From assembly GCA_011947345.1 (NCBI GenBank), contig JAAVTG010000215.1, positions 124,001 through 188,000 on the forward strand: 64,000 nucleotides of DNA, read 5' to 3'. Source of the DNA: Phytophthora quininea. Its lineage: Eukaryota; Oomycota; Peronosporomycetes; Peronosporales; Peronosporaceae. The notes under the pieces were generated by a model. That model saw only the letters and a list, made by a program, of their open reading frames with translations, had not been told where the DNA came from and did not search any database. Position 1 is the stretch's first letter. Every line of letters starts with the position of its first letter. The translations under genes and the position numbers were made by a program. Positions 10,763 to 21,034 of the stretch are shown piece after piece.

Positions 10763-13070
10763 ATGCCTACTCCAAGTTCTGCCTCTGCGACGCCACCTGC
10801 TCCCCCAACGAAGGCCTCCTCCGACATGGAGGTGGAGATCGATCGCTCTCCTCGCCCAACCATGACTCAACCGGGTTCCGCTCCGGCTGACGCCTCAACT
10901 GGCCAAGCAAGGTGCGACCTGAGCGCCTCAGCCACGGGCAAGCATCCGGAACAAGCCCCAGGCACGACAATACGCGTGCACCCAGCTCGTCAGCGACGCC
11001 TCCGCAGACAAAGCCAGCGGACCGCTTACCATCGTATCGGGCGGTCGTGACAGGCCTCGCGGAGCCAAACATTTCGCCGTTGACGTCGCGAGAGCGTCCA
11101 CGTCGCCTACTTCCAACCCCCGAAGCCCTAGCCGCTGTTCGTCGCTTGTACGAGGACGGACAACATGATCCAGCAGAGTTTCTTGCTGCGGTGAAAGCGG
11201 CGCAACCCGAAGCCATCACTGATGCACCTTTCAGCATTAATGCTCGGGTGTCGTCTTCCCTGTTTGGAGTGTCTAGACCCGCCCTTGTGCTCGGGTTGAC
11301 TGCAGTGAAAGACAACACAACTGTCTGTGAGGTTATCGAGTCGGGCGACATTTTACATGTGCACCGTCAACCACGCGACAGTCTCGTGCTCTACTTACGT
11401 TCTGAGTCAGCGAAGCAGCGCTTGGCAGGCCAATGCTGTCAGTATTTGGGACGCACGCTCACTTTTGAGGCGTTAAACCCTCTCTCAGACGCGTTTTACA
11501 TTGACGTGCTCGGTATTCGTAGCGATCAGACCGCGAGCGACCTGTTCAATGGGTTTCTTGCCAGCCAGTGCCAACCGGTATATTTCAACTTCACATACCG
11601 GGCTCCGTCAGGATCGATCACCTCGGGCATTGTGCGCTACTATTTCAATACCCCGAAATGTCCCGAGGCGTTGGTCGTGGACGGCCAAGTTTGTGATAAA
11701 GTTGTGTTGGAAGGAATTTTGTATTCCGCGCGAGCTCGAGGAGCTCCCTCGGTTCAATACTATTTGCATCCGACGAAACCATCGCCCCACGCGTTACGGT
11801 TTGGACCAGGGGGTCTATTCTGCAACACAAACCCATCAAGTCATCCCCTTTACCTGTCAGCGGTAGTAAAAGAGGTCGGCAGAGCTCGGTCGAGTCAGCT
11901 TCAACGGCGACTGGGCCACTGAGCAACGATACTACAGCGATGGAAGTTGATGATGCTGGAGTGAGTTCGAGGACTGCAGCGCCATCGACATCCTCAGGAA
12001 GGTCGGGGACAGCACAGAATCCGACATCGAGTCTCGCATTTAGCTCGCCCCCACGAAAGCGACTGGCAAAGCGTATCCCCGCCCAAGTATGCGCGCGTCC
12101 GCGTGCTTTCTACTCGGAAAACTACTGGTCCGAACTCGACACGGTTTCATTGAAGCTGCGAGAACACTCAGTGCATTTTGAGGGAGATGACATGGGTCTA
12201 CGCGTCACTCCGGCAGAGATTGTGGTACCCGATGGTGTCCGCAGCTCCAATGAATATGCAAACTTCATGGAGGTGAGGAGGCGGCGGGCAGTCTGCTCGG
12301 ATGTACCTTCCTCTATTGCGAAGTCACTCGTACTACTCGATGAAGATATAGCCATCCAGGAGGCCGCAGCGCTCCGGGAGCTAGAACTCGCAGCGATGAT
12401 GAAGAATCTGGACCCTACCAGATCAGAAACAGAGATCATCACCACGGATGATCTTGTGCGGAAAATGAACAAGAATAAGGTCCACTTTGCAGGCAAACTT
12501 TTTCGGCTCATGAGGACTAAATCGCAGCTCATGGATGACTTTGTGCGGGTTCATTTAATATCTCGCGCAATCCACGCCACCTTGCCGTTGTCCTGCGCTT
12601 CGGTTGCGGAGAAATGGAAGAAAATATTCGGAGAGGACTGCCCGCGATCGCGCGAGACGCTATTTGACCAAGTAGATCGATGGGTGTTAGATATCAATGA
12701 GCTGGAGCTGTACGAGCTGTCGGAAGCTCTAGCCTGCTTTGAACTTCTTCTACTGGCGGTTGCTCCTGACATTTTTGGACGCGATATTTGGCTGCATGTT
12801 CTGTGTGGATTCGATGCGCCGTGGATTGATTCATCCCCAGTACGTCTACTCCATCCAAACCTGTTACTGGGCATTCTCCGAAGCGACCTCGGAGCCCGGA
12901 TACTCACGTATGTTGAGTCCTCGCAGTGGGTGACTCCATTCACTCGCCGTCTCCAAACGCTTCAGCCATCTTTGCTCTGGGTGCCAGAAGAGAATGGTGC
13001 ACTTTCGATCGCGTTCTCTTCATTGGGACCAGTATGGGGTTCTACCGTATTAACTCTTCCGATCGCTTAA
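10763..13070 (+). pseudogene. LINE ORF1 (RNA-binding/chaperone-type protein)
   Basis: Begins MPTPSSASATPPAPP at 10763, a Pro/Ser/Thr-rich N-terminus. A frameshift near 10940 moves the coding to the frame ending at 11922, and another near 11830 moves it to the frame that runs through MEVDDAGVSS at 11940 to the TAA at 13068-13070. The total is about 765 codons. No zinc knuckle is visible; assignment as ORF1 rests on position before the endonuclease. It ends in the same frame as ORF2, with only the stop codon between them. Confidence 0.7.
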
Positions 13071-16000
13071 GTGGAATTTTCGTGGACCAACGTCGACCTG
13101 CTCTCTGTCAACACGAACGGAGTCAAGCAGAATGGACGTAAACTCTCCGAGCGAGTTGTCTCGCAGTTCCATGTCATCGCGCTCCAGGAAACGAAATTCC
13201 GGAACGCACATCACTTCTCCAAGTTTTTATTTAATGTTTCAACTATCTCTCGCCACACAGTATTTGTGAGCGATCGTAACAGCGGCAATCCAACCCAAAT
13301 CGGTCCACGTAGCGGCGGGGTTGCCACCCTGCTTCACCCCGAGTTACCTGGGGTAGGCACAGCCAAGGTTGTTACTGAGGCTACCGTCGAAGGTCGATAT
13401 CTGTTGGTACGAATGGAAGTGGATGCTCATCTCGTCTACATTCACAATGTGTATGCCCCAGTCCGCCAAACGGACCGGGTGGGTTTCTTTGCGGGTTTGC
13501 CCACTCATTTTGAAGACTCCTCTCATCATATCGTGATGGGGGACTTCAACGTCGCTGTCGATCCGGTGCTAGACTCGAGAGGTACTGCTCAACTGTCGGA
13601 TACGACTCGGGGGAGTTGATTAGCTGGTTAGCGTCTCTCCGAGTCATCGACCCCTGGAGACTACGCTTTCCTAATCGACGTCTGTTCTCCGGCCCACTTC
13701 CACGGGTTAATCGTCTTGATTACATTTACATATCTGACACATGGGTGGACACCCTGTTCGACTCCGCGAAGTACTATCAAGCACCGCATACGGGCGATCA
13801 TCTAGCTGTTCGTCTCTCTCTCGGTGAGGCGCGCCGCCGTCCATCTGCCGGATATTGGAGGCTTCGGCCAGAAACTCTGGACAGTCATGCAGTAAGACGA
13901 GAAATTGTTCAGGATATTCAAACACTTGCCGCCACCATCCACTCAGTCCCCAATCCGGGTCTGGTCTGGGAGGGATGGAAACGGCGAATTCGAGGTCAGC
14001 TCCAGCTCGCCCAAGCTCAGGATTGTACCCAAGCCAACTCACTCCTGTCTGCATGTCAGCGGGATCTTACCCACTGCCATCGCGCCCATGCTGCAAGCAA
14101 TTCGGATGAATCCGCAGCAGCTCTGATACAGGCTGTGGAGACAGAGGAAGCAGTTCAACAGCACTTGCTTGAACAACGCCAAGACCAAAAGTTCGACTTT
14201 CATGCACATGAAATGGAAGCATCAACCTCAGCTTTTTTCGTCCACCCGATACGGTGCTACGCTACACGGCTATTCCTGCGATCGTACTAGAGTCTGGAGG
14301 GAGTCAAATGATCTCGCCGACATTAGTGCTGTTTTCAGAAGTCATTGGGGCTCAATCTTTGGCGATCCGAAATATGGGTTGGAGGATACCCGAGTTGATA
14401 ACACCATGACCGATCGACTCCTGAATTCGGTGGTAAGGCGCCTGGACGACGCCCAAGCTGCTATTTTGGACGCGCCGATTACCGCGGGGAATTGGCGAGG
14501 ACAATTCACCACCTGAAGAAACTCTCTGCTCCCGGTCTGGACGGTCTCGGGCCAGCACTGTATATGTTAGATCCTGAAGCCTTTGGTGAAGTTCTATCGG
14601 TGGTTTTTGCCAGAGAACTGGACCACGGCCGCCTCCTTTCGTCGCAGCGAAAGTCCTGCGTCTCATTACTCTACAAGAAAGGGGACAGAAGGGACCCAGG
14701 CAACTACCGACCGATTTCACTGATGCAAGTTGATGTCAAAATCCTGTCCAAATCGCTGGCCTACCGACTTCAGCGCTTCCTCCCGGATCTAATTCACCCC
14801 GACCAAAAAGCCTTCGTCAAAGGGCGCTCGCTGCATCATCACGTCCGCTTTCTCTATGACCTACGGAGCCTACTCCAGCGTCGGGGAGGCAAAGGTTACG
14901 CTCTCTTTCTGGATTTTGCGAAGGCTTACGATCGAGTCAATTGGAATTACTTGTTTCGAGTACTTGAGCGAGCTGGTTTCGGAGAGGTGTTCTGTAGCTG
15001 GGTTCGTCTTTTGTATTCGGATGTCCAAGCGACACTATCGCTAAACGGGACTCTACAAGAAGCGTTGTTTCCAACACGTGGAGTCAAGCAAGGAGATCCT
15101 CTCTCATCTCTGCTATTTGTGCTTTCAATCGAACCTCTCGGCAACCTCCTCCGAGCCCAACCGGGTCTCGGAATTCCGATATCCGTTGACTTAACCGCTA
15201 CTGGAATCTATTTCGCGGATGACTCCACCCTCTTTTCGAAATCTCTCGCGGGCTTGGCTCGACAAGTAGAGATTGTTCGATCGTATTGCGCCGGCTCCGG
15301 GGCTCTCCTCAACCTCGAGAAATCACAATTATTTACTTTCCATGATGAGCGCGTATCAGCCCAGGCTTCTCAGATCGGGCTCAATTCTTCGGAATGCGTC
15401 AAGTATCTCGGTATACCTTTTGGTCAGGGAGTGAGCGACGACTCAATTTTTGCGTCGTTGGAATCACGGATTGGTTCCAGACTGGCACGGTGGAGTGCTC
15501 GTGCACGTACCTATCAGGGCAGACTACTCATTCTGCAGACTATGGTTCTCTCGATTTTATGGCATTTTACACCGCACTTTACTATGCCGACAGCTATGAT
15601 TAAACGATTACAGTCACTTGTTGACCGATACCTCCTGACGCGAAGTGCGGACTCGTCACGTCGATTCGTGAAGCTCGCCAAGGCTTCGATTTGCCATGTT
15701 TCCTTCAACAACGGCGGACTGCAAATTCCATTGATACAGAGGATTTTTGATGTTCAGCGGATGCGCCTGTTCCAACAACTTGTAAACATGGACAACGAGG
15801 AGCTCTGGCGAGCGTCTACTTCGGCACTGTTGGCTCACACTGTACCCGGTGGTTCTTCGGGGCTCCGTTTGACTTTCTGAGCTGCCCGTACACGATTCGA
15901 TCCGCAATCGTGAACGTTGCGTCGCTTCCGTTGTGGTGGCGGTCTACGTGGAAAGTGTGGTCGTCCATTTCATGGATGCCGGGTGAAACCTCTGTCGATC

Positions 16001-17190
16001 CGGTTCATTTTCAGCACTCACTACTGCGAGCGTACGTGTGGCACTCTACTCACCCTCTGCTGGTTGTTGGACATGACACGAACTCCTCGCTCACGCTTCT
16101 AGGAAAAACTGGAGCGACACGTCAATTTCGGACGCAGTTCGCTGAAGCGACCGGATGTAGGTGTTTACTGGACTTCATGAGTGGAGGGTGGCCTGAAGCC
16201 CCTACATTTATGGCTCGGTTCCTGTTGGCAGTGCCTGAATGGCCTATCCGATACCGGATGCGCCATCTAAACAATCTGTACTATGATCTACATCGGATCT
16301 ACGCTGTGGTGACTGACCCGTCGGGCCCTCTTCACGGCCCTTGTACACCAGCACTGCCCCTACCGCTAGTCGGGGTACGGAGGAGTACGAAGGTGGAGCT
16401 ATTCCCTCATCTCCAAAAGGACGCTATGAAAACTTTACTGGGTCCGTCTCAAATGCCTGTACGTGACCATCCACTTTTCTACCAAGTCGACGATTTCAGC
16501 CAAGCAGATTTAGCTGAGACCGTCGCAGCTCTGAAGATGCTCCGGCGTGTTGTCCTGCCGGTCTACTCAGATCTGCATTTTCGACTCAGCTGGAAATTGC
16601 TCCCGACACGGTCACGTTTTCATTTCCTACGCACTCTCAGCTCGTCAGACCTGACCTGTGCATATCCCGGCTGTAGTGACATTGAAACGGATCGACACCT
16701 TTTCTTTGACTGCGCACGAGCATCTTCATTGTGGAGGATGATCGCACAGGACTGGGAGGGGATCCTAGACGGACCGGTGACCTGGACTATGGTCACCACT
16801 CTCCAAGAACCGATTTGGGCAATCTGCCAAAAGGACCTGTTTGAACATTTTTCGACACTCTGGATGGTCATGCGCACCATTGTTCTCTATGTGCTCTGGA
16901 CAGCACGCAACAAACACCAATTTGAAAACCATCAGCCCTCAGAAGCTTCCAAGAACAGCTTTCGCGTCTATGCTGTATTTGGTGCCCATTTCCGAGCACT
17001 ATTACGATCTTCCTCTCCGTCAACGCAATTCGAACTGCAACGGTGTCTACAGGTGTTTTCACCTGCGACTCGTCTTCGCCGCTTCATGGTAACACATCCT
17101 CGGATTTTTACCGTCCGCCACGACGCGTGGTTTCTCAATGACTCGGGGCTTCTCACAGCTCCACCGATCTACTCGACGACAAACGTATGA
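13071..17190 (+). pseudogene. LINE ORF2: endonuclease, reverse transcriptase, zinc knuckle
   Basis: Endonuclease (13071-~13880): LSVNTNG, IALQETKF, VMGDFNV and, after a frameshift near 13615, RLDYIYIS and GDHLAV, which are the EEP catalytic blocks. A shift near 14240 and another near 14480 lead into the reverse transcriptase (14492-15880) with FLDFAKAYDRV, GVKQGDPLS and the active site FADD at about 15212-15223. A final shift near 15880 leads to 15910-17190, containing the C-x4-C...H...C knuckle (CAYPGC...HLFFDC) near 16660-16715. ORF2 has no upstream ATG close to its start; the codon after the ORF1 stop is GTG, so reinitiation or readthrough is implied. The product would nick target DNA and copy the element RNA in place. 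Four frameshifts mean this copy cannot do so. Confidence 0.88.
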
Positions 17191-17263
17191 TCATGTATTC
17201 TAGGTGAATGTACATTTCGCATTTCGAGAAGTCTAATTAACACGGATCACAACTTCCCCCCTC

Positions 17264-17277
17264 CATTGGATGAAGTC
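17264..17277. repeat. LINE target-site duplication, right
   Basis: CATTGGATGAAGTC, exact copy of 10684-10697. Downstream sequence (TTCCCGGTCGAACCC) continues as in the empty sites. Confidence 0.92.
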
Positions 17278-17338
17278 TTCCCGGTCGAACCCATCTAATC
17301 CTTATTCGTAATAGTTTTCGTTTTGCAGCACGGGAATT

Positions 17339-18451
17339 GTGAAGATGAGGCCACTACGCACCACACGCTTCATGAGTCAAGAATGTCTCCCAGTTCGCGG
17401 AGAATTTCTACTCCACGTGGTCGACGTCGTCGACCGATACCTGGACGAGTGCATGGACGATCGAGCTTTCACTACAGCCTGCGAGCGTGGGGATTCGATC
17501 GATGCTCTCGAACATTACTTGAAGTGGACGGTGCCGGACTGGAGGCTAGCAATTCAGGCTGCTGTAAAAAGCGGTCATATTCATGTTTTGCAGTGGATTC
17601 TAGCTCCCCGTCTAGACGACCATGGTCCATGGCAACGTGAAGTCTCCGGCCTGATGGACATTGCTGCAGCGTTTGGTCGGCTGGACGGTATGAAGTGGTT
17701 GTATTCTGCTGGGATAGGACAGTATTCTTCATCCACAATGTACTTAGCTGTACGCAACCAGCATTTGGACGTCATTCAATTTCTACATGAGGAGTGTGCC
17801 ATCGGATTGACTCGGGAGGTGTTGTCGGGAGCTTTGCATCGTGGCCATATTGATCTTGCCCAAGGGCTCTTTGATCGCCGTGTTCAGACCTGCACGGAAG
17901 GGTGCGAATATGGCTTGTGGTTGGAGCGGTTTGGAATCGACGAAGTGGCTCCATGACCATTTTCGACACCTTTTCACAGCAGAAATCATGCATTCTGCAA
18001 TCCACGATGCAGCTTTGCACGGGAGACTCGATGTGGTGAAATGGCTGTATGCACTTTGTGGCGGGAATGCCCGACAAACGTGATAGACACTGCAGCCTTG
18101 TCTGGGAATTTGGCTTTGGTTCAGTGGCTCGATGAAAACTGAGTGGGAGGCTGCACGACCAGAGCGATGGGCTCGGCAGCTGAAAGAGGCCACCTCCGAG
18201 TCGTCAAATGGCTGCATGAAAATCGATCCGAAGGCTGCACGTCGAAAGCAATCGATAATGCTGCTTGCAATGGCCATCTTGACGTTGTCCGCTGGCTGGT
18301 CACGCATCGAACGGAGATGTTTCCTGAATCAGGAATGGTCGAAGCTGCGTGGAATGGACATTTACAAGTGGTTTACTTTCTCTATGACAACCGCGACTTC
18401 CGAAGTCAACTTGTTAATCAATGCTGGAACTACCAGCTTGTACTGATCTGA
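17339..18451 (+). pseudogene. Small ankyrin pseudogene, copy B
   Basis: Same structure as copy A. A 205-residue frame (17339-17956) is followed by the shared frameshift, then AALHGRLDVVKWLYALCGG broken again by loss of one G near 18062 (GGCGGGAATG), a lesion shared with copy C only. The shared in-frame TGA follows near 18139-18141, and the last frame is 18143-18451. The end (SQLVNQCWN...) is flank-derived, not ankyrin. Three lesions make it non-functional. Confidence 0.75.
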
Positions 18452-18525
18452 TTGATGGAGAGAAGGTTGAAGCCTGTCAGTGACCGATAGGTGCTAAGGT
18501 AAATAAACTCACTTTTGACGATGGT

Positions 18526-18722
18526 CGGGCCGAAACAACTACGGGTCTCCGTTTGACGCCCACCGGAACGCTGCAGACATGGTGACGACGCTGATGCGCT
18601 GGGAGATCGGCACCATCGCTCTGGCCATCCAGCTGATCCCCAACACGGACGACGACGTGAGCAGCGCAGCGTCGAGGCAGAACGTAGAGATGTCCTTGGC
18701 TTCGATCGACAAAAACCCATGA
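18526..18722 (+). pseudogene. Remnant of an unidentified protein in copies A and B
   Basis: An open frame reads RWSGRNNYGSPFDAHRNAAD, MVTTLMRWEIGTIALAIQLI and then NTDDDVSSAASRQNVEMSLASIDK. It has a hydrophobic helix and the composition of a real protein, but no start or family is recognisable. The same segment lies inverted in copy A (~6370-6580). A T-run length difference (five here, seven in A) gives the two copies different ends. It may be an exon fragment carried along with the duplication. Confidence 0.3.
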
Positions 18723-18980
18723 TTTTCATAGTAGTCGGCATTTGGATCATACCCACACTTTTTGTGATCGTTCTTCCCCCAGCTTTCTCATCTCGGAAGG
18801 TACCTTCTTGGAGCCGAACCGATTGTACTGCCATGCCACGAACACTAGTCTTCCCCCTTCTTAACTGTAAACATCCCTAGTTGTGGATTGCTATGTATTA
18901 TCGGTATAGATTTTCGCCAGGAAAGTACCGAGTGTGTCGTGTTTGCTGAACTTAGCCATTTCAGCGCTAACCTATTTTCT

Positions 18981-19011
<31 letters not shown>

Positions 19012-19021
19012 AACAACAACA
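18981..19021. repeat. (CAA)n microsatellite, copy B
   Basis: CAA/CAG trinucleotide run, counterpart of 6069-6106 and slightly longer. In the plus strand it could encode a Gln run in a short frame starting at 18888, but that frame has no other gene-like feature. Confidence 0.9.
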
Positions 19022-19110
19022 AAACCTATTCATAACTCACTGGAATGAAAACGTCGACTACGATAGCACAGGGCATTCTCATTACTTCCTCAATACTCAC
19101 CGGAACCCCG

Positions 19111-20559
19111 TCAAAGAACACTTGAAATGGGGAGGTGGCGAAGCTCCGTGTTGAGCCAACAGTTCCACCACAGCATTATGGCGATTGCTCTGAGCAACCC
19201 CGCCGGAGTCGAACCATCGTCGGTCTGTAAATTCACTGCCGCTCCGTTCTCAAGAAGAACGCGGATCGATTCGATGTTGCCGCGCTCACACGCGAGGTAC
19301 AACGCCGCCGATCCATCAGGAATCTGCTTGTCAACCATTGCCCCTCTCTCCAGCAACAAGACCACCAGGTCTGGGAAGTTCCTGTACGCCGCAATCATGA
19401 GCGGCGTCCAGTGCTCATAGTCTACCAACTCGACACAGGCCCCGAACTCAAGGAGAACTCGGGCCGCGTCCAGGCTCCCCGTTTCGCAGGTGGTATACAG
19501 TGCCGAGGTTCTCGCTCGTGTAGTCTGTTTGTTGACTTCTGCTCCGTGTTCTAGCAGGGTCCTCGTAATACCAGCGTGATTGAACCTCGCAGCAGTCATG
19601 AGAGGCGTGTAGCCCAACGAGTTGGCTTGGTTGACGGCTGCTCCGTGCTGCACAAGCACCTTGACAACCTCCAGATGTTTCATCTGACAGGCAACAAAGA
19701 GAGCGCTAACTCCGTCCACCTCCGTCTTGTTGATGTTTGCTCCTGTTTGGACCAGCAGCTCTACCGCAGTAGCGTGTCCGTTTTGTGCTGCGATCATGAG
19801 CGGCGACCATCCTCTGTGGTCCGACATGTCCATGTCTGCTCCTGCATCTAGCAGCAGTCGAGCCGCTTCAATATGGCCATGTTCACTGGCGATATAGAGC
19901 GCCGTGCATTTGTTGGGGCGTTTGGCATTCACGTTCGGCTTCTGCTTTAGCAACTGCTGCAGCACTTTGTCGTTGCCGTGCTCAGCTGCCACCATCAATG
20001 GCGTCCAACCTTCGTCGTTGGCCAAATTGATGTTGGCTTTGTATTTTAGCAGCACCTGCACTGCTTCTGCCTTGCCAAATTCACTGGCGAGAGTCAAAGC
20101 AGAATACCCATCAGGTCTCTGCTTGTTGACGTTGGCTCCTCTGGTTAGAAGGAGCTCCATCACGGTGACTCGGTTGGCCATGGACGCAGTCATGAGCGGC
20201 GTCCATCCGTTGAAGGCCGTCCAGTCGACAGACTCGCCGCTGTCCAACAGGAAGGCCACGACGTCGACGTGGCCGTGGGCGCTCGCCATCATGAGCCCCG
20301 TGCAGGCGGCGACGTTCTCCTCGTCCTCGGGCTCGTGGCTGTCCAAGAGACGGCGTAGAGTGATCAGGTCGCCCTTCTCGGCGGCGTCTCGAACTTGCTG
20401 CTGTCCGTACTGTGTCGACATCTTGTCTTGGAGGCTTGCGGGACTTGCGTTCGCCATGGCAAATTGAAGAATAGCGAAGATCGGCGATGTGGAAGCAGTC
20501 GTTGCAGCTGGGCATACAAACAGCAAGTATAAGGAATGACCAACACTCTTGCACTTCAA
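19111..20559 (-). CDS. Ankyrin repeat protein (482 residues)
   Basis: Minus-strand gene with about twelve canonical 33-residue ankyrin repeats (GWTPLMTASMANRVTVMELLLTRGANVN, DGSAALYLACERGNIESIRVLL). The likely start is MANASPASLQDKM, about 34 codons inside the open frame (~20457), because the preceding residues (YLLFVCPAATTASTS) do not look conserved; with the first Met they could mimic a signal segment. The last 25 residues (AIAIMLWWNCW...) abandon the repeat pattern, while another frame there reads HNAVVELLAQHGASPPHFKC. A one-base shift near 19185 has therefore probably truncated the last repeat. It sits alone between copies B and C and is more distant in sequence from the large ankyrin genes. 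Expected role: protein binding. Confidence 0.75.
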   Translation of the reverse strand: MKCKSVGHSLYLLFVCPAATTASTSPIFAILQFAMANASPASLQDKMSTQYGQQQVRDAAEKGDLITLRRLLDSHEPEDEENVAACTGLMMASAHGHVDVVAFLLDSGESVDWTAFNGWTPLMTASMANRVTVMELLLTRGANVNKQRPDGYSALTLASEFGKAEAVQVLLKYKANINLANDEGWTPLMVAAEHGNDKVLQQLLKQKPNVNAKRPNKCTALYIASEHGHIEAARLLLDAGADMDMSDHRGWSPLMIAAQNGHATAVELLVQTGANINKTEVDGVSALFVACQMKHLEVVKVLVQHGAAVNQANSLGYTPLMTAARFNHAGITRTLLEHGAEVNKQTTRARTSALYTTCETGSLDAARVLLEFGACVELVDYEHWTPLMIAAYRNFPDLVVLLLERGAMVDKQIPDGSAALYLACERGNIESIRVLLENGAAVNLQTDDGSTPAGLLRAIAIMLWWNCWLNTELRHLPISSVL

Positions 20560-21034
20560 CTTGACGTGACAGGCAATTTGGCGTCAAAATGACCATGACC
20601 ACACGGCATGATATCCAGCACCTTGGTTGTTTTTAGCGTTGGTTGCTTTTAGCACCGCTCCGTGAAGAATGCAGAGCATCAGCCCCGTTTCAAAGTGCTA
20701 CTTATTGCAGCGTTCAAGGCAGGCGTCGAACCTCGATACGAACAGGGCTGGTGGAGGACAGAGCTGGGTCACTGGACACGCAATTTGTCCAGATGCGACG
20801 TTGTCACCATGTCGACCTTGTCGAGGTGGTCGACGGCAGAAAAGCGGAGCAGCACGACGTCCACGACGACGAAGTGGCCAACTTGCTCTGTGAAACTTCC
20901 GGATTTGTGTATACGTTCTAGTGCACCGGGGCTAATTCGTAAATATTGCATCCGGAAATATGTGCACTGACCGTGTATACAGTTCTGGCGGGATGCAAAT
21001 GGATGAGCTGATTTGACCTAAGCTTGCTTCCAGC
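20560..21034. other. Divergent intergenic region before large ankyrin gene
   Basis: Bases 20775-21034 are shared with copy A (10397-10133) and are the conserved upstream region of the large ankyrin gene. Bases 20560-20774 are unique. No coding evidence beyond a chance frame (GHWTRNLSRCDVV) within the shared part. Confidence 0.45.

Larger units (their letters stand above)
10698..17263 (+). mobile_element. Non-LTR retrotransposon (LINE, EEP endonuclease type)
   Basis: A 6566-bp insertion between exact 14-bp direct repeats, with the empty site preserved in two paralogous copies. It carries ORF1 (~10763-13070) and ORF2 (13071-17190), the latter with an AP-like endonuclease, reverse transcriptase and C-terminal zinc knuckle. 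The order EN-RT without a visible RNase H, and the N-terminal EN, fit the L1/Tx1-like groups (inference). The 5' end starts at an Inr-like sequence (TCACTTCTCAATTT). The 3' end is C/T rich with no long poly-A. Several frameshifts make it non-autonomous today, while the perfect target duplication says insertion is not very old. Confidence 0.9.
17278..19073. repeat. Segmental copy B, right part
   Basis: Direct-orientation copy that continues 10530-10697 across the LINE. It is an inverted repeat of 7813-6017 (copy A) and a direct repeat of copy C up to ~18418 (C: ~26275). From there A and B share a distal flank that C lacks, so A and B derive from one rearranged ancestor at that breakpoint. Confidence 0.85.
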
